NCBI GenBank assembly: GCA_016781725.1
Contig: JADDPU010000390.1
Coordinates: forward strand, 1-5,090
DNA from: Rubrobacter sp.
GTDB taxonomy: Bacteria > Actinomycetota > Rubrobacteria > Rubrobacterales > Rubrobacteraceae
Reading direction: 5' to 3'
Length of the DNA: 5,090 nucleotides
Shown here: one piece after another, positions 1-4,427 of the stretch
Numbering within the stretch: the first letter of the stretch is position 1
Layout of the letters: the number at the start of each line of letters is the position of its first letter
Position numbers and translations under genes: made by a program
Notes under the pieces: generated by a model
What the model was told of the DNA's origin: nothing
What the model saw: only the letters and a program-made list of their open reading frames with translations
The model's database searches: none

Positions 1-147
1 AGGCCGGGATGCGCACCACGACTACCAGGTCTCGTAGGGGCCCGTGACGGAGTAGGCTTCGGTGACGCCGTCTATGCCGAGCATCGCCCGGGCTGCCTCC
101 TTGACGCGCTCCCTCTCTGTCGTGACGAGCACGATCGCGGTTACCAA
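1..147 (-). pseudogene. Stand-alone Lrp/AsnC ligand-binding (RAM/ACT-like) domain protein, frameshifted and cut by window edge
   Basis: A TTG start at 147 is preceded by a strong ribosome binding site, AGGAGGGG at 160-153, spaced 5 nt. The product begins MVTAIVLVTTERERVKEAAR and continues with GIDGVTEAYSVTGPY. This is the typical beta-alpha-beta opening of the small effector-binding proteins related to the C-terminal domain of Lrp/AsnC regulators, which sense amino acids or similar ligands and have no DNA-binding domain of their own. In the starting frame a TAG stop follows at 24-22, after only 41 residues. Shifting by one base deletion or two insertions near 33-29 restores the expected continuation DLVVVVRIPA, which runs off the window. 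The gene is therefore disrupted, or the sequence carries an indel error here. It lies 13 nt after the stop of the upstream membrane-protein gene and is probably cotranscribed with it. The family call is made from the sequence pattern and is fairly secure. Whether it is truly a pseudogene is not. Confidence 0.7.
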
Positions 148-160
148 ACCAACCCCTCCT

Positions 161-1090
161 TTACAGCCCAAACGTCACGGTCCCCGTGAGGGTGTTGTTG
201 CCCAGGGTCTTCTCGTACTCTACAGGGCCGGCCTCGACGGTGACCCTGGCGGTCTCGTCCAGCTCGCCGGGTAGAAAGCCGCCAACCTGCACGGTGGCCG
301 CACTTTTCGGCTCTATCCGCTCTATGGTAGCGCTCTTGGACTGGCGCTCGGCGCTCGTGTTGAGGATGACCTCGACATCGACTGCCGACTCCGGCGTCTC
401 GCCGCCGTTGGCGACGGTCACGGCGAAGGTAGGCTCGTCGGCGCCGGTCAGGACCACGTTCCCGTTCGGGTATAGGGGTCTTCCGGCTACCCTCACCGAT
501 CGGACCTCGACGCCGTGCAGGGCGCCAGGGTCGCTGCGGGCCGTGGCGGCGACGGAGGCCACGTCGAAGCCCAAAGCGCCGTAGTCCATGAAGGGCCCGG
601 GCTCCTCGAGGTAGCCCTGGTCGCGCGTCTGGCCGGCCCGCTGCAGGCCCTCCCTGACCTTCGGGATAAAGTGGTTAGCCACGATGCTGTCGCTCGTCCT
701 GTAGTCCTCGACCGCCGCTCTCAACTCCTCGGTGAAGCCGCCAGCGTCCTCCGAGACTGCCTGCACCAGGCGCTCGGTCGCCCCGGACCTGACGCCGAGG
801 GCGGTGATCAGGTAGTGGTGGGCGTCCTCGAACTCGGGGGGCACCTCCTCCTGCCCGAGCGCCTGCAGGTAGAACCGTTCGGACCGGTTCGCCACCTGGG
901 AGAGGGCCTCCTCGTCGAGCCTCGCGGGGTCCCCGCCCGCGTTGCGCAAGGCACCCTGGAGCTCGTTCCTGCCGGCGTTTGTGGAGTCGCTGAGCAGGCT
1001 GTCCGCGCTCGTGACGTACTTGCGGACCTGGGTTGACTCCTGGGTGGCCACGCACCCCCTGGCTACGAAAAAGATAAAGCCGAAGACCAC
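161..1090 (-). CDS. Membrane-anchored extracytoplasmic protein of unknown function with C-terminal CARDB/Ig-like domain
   Basis: The first canonical start (GTG at 1090) gives 309 residues and a TAA stop at 163-161. The protein opens with a hydrophobic run, VVFGFIFFVA, and a Cys at 13. A mostly helical, acidic region follows (about 20-190), rich in Glu, Ala and Arg, including an EVPPEFEDAHHYL stretch near 82-94. The C-terminal part (about 195-309) alternates short hydrophobic beta strands with Gly/Asn turns (FAVTVANGGETPESAVDVEV near 222-241, then ATVQVGGF and ARVTVEAG). This resembles CARDB or similar Ig-like beta sandwiches found on secreted proteins. I do not recognise a named family for the whole protein. 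The open frame continues upstream and encodes the first half of the same membrane helix, so GTG 1090 is probably not the true start (see the 1091-1252 entry). The likely topology is cytoplasmic N-terminus, single membrane pass, external body. The VARGC segment is not a good lipobox because Arg sits at -2. Confidence 0.75.
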   Translation of the reverse strand: MVFGFIFFVARGCVATQESTQVRKYVTSADSLLSDSTNAGRNELQGALRNAGGDPARLDEEALSQVANRSERFYLQALGQEEVPPEFEDAHHYLITALGVRSGATERLVQAVSEDAGGFTEELRAAVEDYRTSDSIVANHFIPKVREGLQRAGQTRDQGYLEEPGPFMDYGALGFDVASVAATARSDPGALHGVEVRSVRVAGRPLYPNGNVVLTGADEPTFAVTVANGGETPESAVDVEVILNTSAERQSKSATIERIEPKSAATVQVGGFLPGELDETARVTVEAGPVEYEKTLGNNTLTGTVTFGL

Positions 1091-1252
1091 GATCAGGAGG
1101 AGCAGGGAGCCGATCAGGGTGAGCCAGGCAGGGAGCGTACGGCGGCGGCCGCGTTTCTTCTGGCTTCGGGGTCTCCTGGAACGCTCCGAGGGTCTCGGGC
1201 GGCGGGGTCTCGGGGCGGCCCTTTGAGATCTACGCTCTATACGAAACCCCCA
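1091..1252 (-). other. In-frame 5' extension of the membrane protein without a canonical start codon
   Basis: The reading frame stays open from 1090 back to a TAG at 1255-1253. It encodes a strongly basic segment with KKRGRRR just before TLPAWLTLIGSLLLLIVVFG, that is, a positive-inside flank plus the first half of a full-length transmembrane helix. No ATG, GTG or TTG occurs in this stretch. The only plausible initiation site I see is ATA at 1240-1238, preceded 6 nt upstream by GGGGG, giving ATA-GAG-CGT-AGA. That would make a protein of about 359 residues. Use of ATA as a start is rare, so a base error or a real indel that destroyed the normal start is an equal possibility. The coding nature of the extension is inferred from the split helix and the basic flank. 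Confidence 0.55.
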
Positions 1253-1266
1253 CTAGACAAACTTCG

Positions 1267-1350
1267 TGGGCGAGGGGGGACTCGAACCCCCACGGCCTCT
1301 CGGCCACTAGACCCTGAACCTAGCGCGTCTACCAATTCCGCCACTCGCCC
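1267..1350 (-). tRNA. tRNA-Leu, anticodon CAG
   Basis: Read on the minus strand, the 84-nt gene folds as a standard class II tRNA. The acceptor stem GGGCGAG (1350-1344) pairs perfectly with CTCGCCC (1274-1268). The D arm contains GCG and the GGTAGA loop with closing CGC. The anticodon stem is CTAGG/TCTAG around the loop TTCAGGG, placing anticodon CAG at 1316-1314, which reads CUG leucine codons. The long variable arm has a GGCC-GAGA-GGCC hairpin, as expected for Leu. The T arm is GGGGG-TTCGAGT-CCCCC. The discriminator base is A at 1267. CCA is not encoded (the next bases are CGA), so it would be added by nucleotidyltransferase. Leu is favoured over Ser or Tyr by the anticodon and by the close match to bacterial tRNA-Leu(CAG) features. 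No terminator is visible before the next minus-strand gene about 26 nt on. Confidence 0.96.
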
Positions 1351-1387
1351 GCAGGCCCTCTCCAGGAGACCACCTGAACTGCGGGGG

Positions 1388-1417
1388 ATTGTATCAGGAC
1401 GGCGGCGGTTAGGCTAA
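1388..1417 (-). promoter_or_regulatory. Putative promoter for tRNA-Leu (extended -10)
   Basis: On the minus strand, TGATACAAT at 1396-1388 combines an extended TG motif with a TACAAT hexamer that differs from TATAAT at one base. A weak -35 candidate, TTAGCC at 1417-1412, lies 18 nt upstream. Transcription would begin near 1381, about 30 nt before the tRNA 5' end, which suits a leader removed by RNase P. The weak -35 fits an extended -10 promoter. The -35 candidate overlaps the palindrome at 1405-1421. Confidence 0.5.
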
Positions 1418-1421
1418 CCGC
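1405..1421. promoter_or_regulatory. Perfect palindrome in the divergent spacer, candidate operator
   Basis: GCGGTTAG-G-CTAACCGC is a perfect inverted repeat with 8-bp arms and a single central base. It sits between the outward-facing tRNA-Leu and kinase genes and overlaps the likely -35 position of the tRNA promoter. A one-base loop makes an RNA hairpin terminator unlikely and no T-run follows. A dimeric regulator binding site is the simplest reading. No cognate regulator is identifiable in the window. Confidence 0.4.
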
Positions 1422-1448
1422 TAAGTATCAAATGCCTGGCCAAGGCTA

Positions 1449-1454
1449 TACAAT
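1449..1454 (+). promoter_or_regulatory. Putative -10 element for the kinase operon, nearly leaderless
   Basis: TACAAT matches the -10 consensus at five of six positions and lies 11 nt before the GTG start at 1466. With the usual 6-8 nt spacing, transcription would start around 1461-1463, leaving a leader of only a few bases. The -35 is poor (TATCAA at 1426-1431 with 17-nt spacing). The only Shine-Dalgarno-like sequence, GAGG at 1460-1463, is too close to the start to work normally, which fits leaderless or near-leaderless initiation as is common in actinobacteria. Confidence 0.4.
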
Positions 1455-1465
1455 AGGCCGAGGTA

Positions 1466-3097
1466 GTGACAGAGACGCGCTACATCGAGGGACAGGGACG
1501 CTACGCGCTGGCCGAGATGATCGGGCGCGGCGGCTTCGCCACCGTCTGGAGGGCGAGATCGCTAAGAGGCTCGCTTCGCGGCCGGGATGTGGCCGTCAAG
1601 GTCATCCCCGTCTACAGCGCCGGCGAGCGCTCGCGCGCGCTGCGCGAGGGCCAGATCGCCGAGGGCCTGAGGCACAAAAACATCGTCGAGACCATAGAAG
1701 TCATCCCCGGGGACCACGAGATCTACCTGGTCACCGAGTACGTTAACGGGCTGCCGCTCGACGAGGCGGCCAAGGCGTACGACGTGGACGAGATCGTGGA
1801 CTCCTTAACCCAGATCCTCGAGGCCCTCGTCTACGCCCACGGGGAGGGCATTATCCACCGCGACATAAAGCCCCAGAACGCGCTGGTGGACAACCGGGGG
1901 CGGGTGAAGCTGACGGACTTCGGGGTCGCCTACAGGGCCGGCGATACCCGCCTGACGCGCGTCGGCTTCGCCGTCGGCACGCCTGGCTACATCGCGCCGG
2001 AGATCCTGGACGGCGCCGACCCCACCGCGCTCACGGACATCTACGCCGTTGGTGCCACGGCCCGCACGCTCCTGGCCCGCCAGCCCTACGAGCCGCCCCC
2101 GCGCCTGCGGGAGTTCGTGGACCGGGCCACCTCGCCGAACCCGGCCCACCGCCCGCAGAGCGCCTGGGCCGCCCTCAAACTGCTCACGGGCAGGAAGGCC
2201 CCCTCGGGCAGCATCGCCCCCGCCGCCGGGCCCAAGAGCCCGGCCAGGCTCTCCGAGGGCTTCAAGGACGGGGCGCTGCGCGTGATCAACGGCCTCGCGG
2301 CCGGCTGGCTCGGCTTTCTCCTCGGCTCTGCGATCCTCGACGGGGCGCAGGCCGCCGGGATAGCCGCGGGCTTAGGCGTCCTCGCCTACCTGCTGCCGCG
2401 AATCGGCGCCCTCGGCGTGATCGTAGCCCTCGCCGTCGTGCTCGTGCGCACCAACGCGGGCCTGGGTTTCTTGACGCTAGCGCCGATCCTGGGGGGGATC
2501 TGGATCGCCGGCGCCGGCGCCGCCAGCGGGGATGTACGAAGGCTTCCTCTGGGACCCGCGCTCGCGGTGCCGCTCGCCCTCATCGTCGGGTTTGGGAGCC
2601 TTTTGGGGACGACCCTCGGGGCCGGCCTGCCCCTGCTCTTCGGCGCGCTGATGCGGCCTTTGGGGGCCTGCCTCTCGGCGGCGGGGGGCGCTGTGACCCT
2701 GATCTGCTACGACCTCACGCTGCGAAACGGGTTCTTCGCGGACGGCAGCCCCTACGCCGAGATGCCCTACTCGGGGGCGCGGCTGGATACCGTGCCGACC
2801 ACGCTCGGGATCGGGGAGCTGTTGGACTGGTCCCAGGCGGTCCTGCATTACTTCCCCAAGCTGCCGCTCCTGATCCTGGTTTGGGCGGCTATGGCCGGGG
2901 TGGTCTCGCTCGCCGAGTGGGCCGGGAGGCCGTTCTTGGGGATCGGGGCGGCGACGGGCGCGGGGGTGGTCGGGTACGCGCTCGTCGTCTCCCCGAAGGC
3001 ACCGCCGGACACGCTCTCCGAGGCTATGACTTCGCTCATTCTCGCCGCTATAATATACGGGGTGCTTAGGTACCTCGTATCGAGGGCGAGAGGTTAG
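1466..3097 (+). CDS. Hanks-type Ser/Thr protein kinase fused to a polytopic membrane domain
   Basis: This 543-residue protein has an N-terminal eukaryotic-like kinase domain (about 12-242). Visible landmarks are the Gly loop GRGGFATV (20-27), the ATP lysine in AVKVI (K45), the likely alpha-C Glu61, the catalytic loop HRDIKPQN (131-138), the magnesium motif DFG (151-153), activation-loop threonines T161, T164 and T172, APE (177-179), DIYAVG (191-196) and the subdomain XI arginine in HRP (229). All catalytic residues are present, so it should be active. Only about 28 residues separate DIYAVG from the final arginine, which leaves no room for a normal alpha-G segment. A proline-rich juxtamembrane linker (about 245-262) precedes roughly eight hydrophobic helices between 272 and 537. 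An apparent hydrophilic loop of about 45-50 residues (416-464) may face outside. There are no PASTA repeats. The GTG start is preferred because the later ATG at 1517 would remove strand beta-1. It is followed after 7 nt by the fhaA-like gene, indicating a signalling operon. The likely role is phosphorylating the neighbouring FHA proteins or cell-wall factors in response to a membrane cue. Confidence 0.92.
   Translation: MTETRYIEGQGRYALAEMIGRGGFATVWRARSLRGSLRGRDVAVKVIPVYSAGERSRALREGQIAEGLRHKNIVETIEVIPGDHEIYLVTEYVNGLPLDEAAKAYDVDEIVDSLTQILEALVYAHGEGIIHRDIKPQNALVDNRGRVKLTDFGVAYRAGDTRLTRVGFAVGTPGYIAPEILDGADPTALTDIYAVGATARTLLARQPYEPPPRLREFVDRATSPNPAHRPQSAWAALKLLTGRKAPSGSIAPAAGPKSPARLSEGFKDGALRVINGLAAGWLGFLLGSAILDGAQAAGIAAGLGVLAYLLPRIGALGVIVALAVVLVRTNAGLGFLTLAPILGGIWIAGAGAASGDVRRLPLGPALAVPLALIVGFGSLLGTTLGAGLPLLFGALMRPLGACLSAAGGAVTLICYDLTLRNGFFADGSPYAEMPYSGARLDTVPTTLGIGELLDWSQAVLHYFPKLPLLILVWAAMAGVVSLAEWAGRPFLGIGAATGAGVVGYALVVSPKAPPDTLSEAMTSLILAAIIYGVLRYLVSRARG
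3026..3054 (+). promoter_or_regulatory. Putative internal promoter for fhaA-fhaB-pstP
   Basis: Inside the 3' end of the kinase gene, ATGACT (3026-3031, four of six matches to TTGACA) is separated by exactly 17 nt from a perfect TATAAT (3049-3054). The -10 is encoded by GCT-ATA-ATA-TAC, using two consecutive ATA isoleucine codons in a gene that otherwise mostly uses ATC. Transcription would begin near 3061, about 44 nt before the fhaA-like start. This would uncouple the readers and phosphatase from the kinase promoter. Confidence 0.5.
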
Positions 3098-3104
3098 GGT
3101 TTCT

Positions 3105-3932
3105 TTGGGTTTCCTCAAACACATCGAGAAGCGGATGGAGTCGCTCGTCGAGGGCGTCTTCGGTCGGGCCTTCAGGCGACGCATCCATCCCGTGGAGATC
3201 GCCAAGGGCCTCACCAAGCAGATGGACGAGGGCCGGATGGTCTCGATCTCGCGCACCTACGCCCCCAACGACTTTACCGTGCACCTCTCGAGGGAGGACA
3301 CGGAGTCCATCCAGGCCTACAGGGATTCGCTCACCGACGAGTTGATCCAGTACGCCTCGGCCCACGCCGAGAACAAGAACTACCACCTGATGACGCCGCC
3401 GAGGATCCGCTTCGAGGCCGAGGAGACGCTGCGCTTCGGGGAGTTCGGCGTCACTGCCAAGCTCACCGGCGGCGAAGGCCCCCGCGAGAAGGGCGCCCCG
3501 CAGGACACCTCGGGCCAGACCCGCATCTTCCGCACCGAGGAGGTCACGGGCGGCGTAGAGCAGGGGACGGCCGCGATCTCCGCCGAGGAGGCCCGCCGGC
3601 ACGGTCTGGCGAGGGAGATCGTCGAGGTAGTCCTGGAGGGCAGGACCTTCCCGCTGGAGGGCCGCGGCCCTTGGACCGTCGGCCGCTCGCAGGAGAACGA
3701 CATCGTCGTAAACGACCCGAACGTGTCCAGAAAGCACGCGCGGATCTCGCGCGCCGACAACGGCTTCGTCGTCGAAGACCTGGGCTCCACCAACGGGACC
3801 CTCCTCGACGGCGCCCCCATAGACCGGGAGCGCATAGACGGCGGAGACGAGCTGACCTTCGGCCAGAGCACCGCCAGCTTTGTCCGCCGCATAGACTCTC
3901 CGGGCCAGGGGTCGCCAGAAGGCCGTCGCTAG
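3105..3932 (+). CDS. fhaA: FhaA-like protein: DUF3662 domain plus C-terminal FHA domain
   Basis: The 275-residue protein starts at TTG 3105, with AGGG (3096-3099) 5 nt upstream, and opens MGFLKHIEKRMESLVEG. The DUF3662 (FhaA N-terminal) domain covers about 1-112, including the conserved HPVEIAKGLTKQMDEG and RTYAPNDFTVHLS regions. A flexible acidic linker follows (about 120-165). The FHA domain (about 170-263) keeps the phosphothreonine-binding residues: GR at 193-194, SRKH at 208-211 and LGSTNGT at 226-232. In mycobacteria FhaA recognises phosphorylated partners, including the pseudokinase domain of the lipid II flippase MviN, and helps control peptidoglycan synthesis. A similar cytoplasmic adaptor role is inferred here. 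The linker contains TRIFR (139-143), resembling the phospho-switch motif of GarA/OdhI. The later ATG at 3135 is rejected as start because it would trim the conserved first helix. The next gene begins 3 nt after the stop, suggesting translational coupling. Confidence 0.9.
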   Translation: MGFLKHIEKRMESLVEGVFGRAFRRRIHPVEIAKGLTKQMDEGRMVSISRTYAPNDFTVHLSREDTESIQAYRDSLTDELIQYASAHAENKNYHLMTPPRIRFEAEETLRFGEFGVTAKLTGGEGPREKGAPQDTSGQTRIFRTEEVTGGVEQGTAAISAEEARRHGLAREIVEVVLEGRTFPLEGRGPWTVGRSQENDIVVNDPNVSRKHARISRADNGFVVEDLGSTNGTLLDGAPIDRERIDGGDELTFGQSTASFVRRIDSPGQGSPEGRR

Positions 3933-3935
3933 GCG

Positions 3936-4424
3936 ATGCTCGAGCTGCAGGTACCGCTCTTGGCGGCGAAGGCGCTACTCTTGCTGCTCCTCTTCGCCTT
4001 TATCTACGCCGTGGTGAGCCGGGGCATCGGTGATCTTCGCAAGATCCCCGACGACGAGCCTTACGTGCCGGGCCAGGAGCCGGAGGGACGAGGGGCTGCA
4101 TACGCGCCCCGCGGCCCCGCCCCGGGCAACCCCGAGCTCGTCGTCGAGGACTCTGAGATCCTCGCCCCGCAGACCCGGTTCGAGCTTCGGGACGGCGAGA
4201 CCACGGTCGGGCGCTCCTCCCAGAGTAATATAGTCCTCAAGAGCGACGACTACGCCTCGGGAAGTCACGCCCAGCTCACCCGCCACGGGGGCCTCCTCTA
4301 CGTGGAGGACCTGGGCTCGACCAACGGGACCTTCGTCAACGGGCGCAAGACCGTCGGCGCCACGCCGGTGAGGGATGGGGACACCGTCAGGATCGGCTCG
4401 ACCACCTTCAGGTACGAGGAGTAG
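3936..4424 (+). CDS. fhaB: FhaB/FipA-like membrane-anchored FHA protein
   Basis: This 162-residue protein has one N-terminal transmembrane helix (about 5-27, with a LLLLLLF core), a proline- and glycine-rich linker (about 37-66) and a C-terminal FHA domain (about 68-161). FHA landmarks are TTVGR (89-93), SGSH (108-111) and VEDLGSTNGTFVNG (123-136). The size and layout match actinobacterial FhaB (FipA), a division-linked protein that binds phosphothreonine partners at the membrane. In mycobacteria it is tied to FtsZ/FtsQ assembly under stress. The usual S-x-R-H of the binding loop is S-G-S-H here, so one commonly basic position is lost while the key Ser and His remain. ATG 3936 lies 3 nt after the fhaA-like stop, with only a distant AGAAGG (3917-3922), so coupling to upstream translation is likely. 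The pstP-like gene follows after 3 nt. Confidence 0.9.
   Translation: MLELQVPLLAAKALLLLLLFAFIYAVVSRGIGDLRKIPDDEPYVPGQEPEGRGAAYAPRGPAPGNPELVVEDSEILAPQTRFELRDGETTVGRSSQSNIVLKSDDYASGSHAQLTRHGGLLYVEDLGSTNGTFVNGRKTVGATPVRDGDTVRIGSTTFRYEE
4416..4421 (+). promoter_or_regulatory. Shine-Dalgarno site for pstP
   Basis: GAGGAG lies 6 nt before the ATG at 4428, within the last codons of the fhaB-like gene. It is the strongest ribosome binding site in the rightward operon and fixes the pstP start. Confidence 0.75.
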
Positions 4425-4427
4425 GGT

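Noticed and set aside
515..1036. Plus-strand open frame (173 codons) opposite the membrane protein
   Set aside because: There is no domain or clear ribosome binding site. The opposite-strand protein has a coherent membrane and beta-sandwich layout.
1123..1140. Lipoprotein signal in the membrane protein (VARGC)
   Set aside because: The residue at -2 is Arg and the helix is long and preceded by a basic region, so a membrane anchor fits better than a lipobox.
1267..1350. tRNA-Leu as an integration (att) site
   Set aside because: No integrase, no duplicated tRNA 3' end and no mobile genes are visible in the window.
1358..1371. Small palindrome TCTCC-A-GGAGA upstream of the tRNA
   Set aside because: Five-base arms occur easily by chance in this composition and it lies in the presumed tRNA leader without other support.
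1223..1417. Plus-strand open frame of 64 codons
   Set aside because: It reads through the complement of the tRNA-Leu gene.
2477..3256. Long minus-strand open frame (259 codons) antisense to the kinase and the start of fhaA
   Set aside because: It lies opposite well-supported genes, its translation is rich in Arg, Pro and Gly without recognisable domains, and such antisense frames are expected in GC-rich coding DNA.
4226..4231. TAATAT as a possible -10 promoter inside fhaB
   Set aside because: It matches only four of six consensus positions and no acceptable -35 lies 16-18 nt upstream.
3774..4342. Near-identical DNA stretch in fhaA (about 3774-3811) and fhaB (about 4305-4342)
   Set aside because: It encodes the conserved E-D-L-G-S-T-N-G-T motif of FHA domains. 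Similarity is explained by shared protein constraint and codon bias, with no sign of a mobile repeat.
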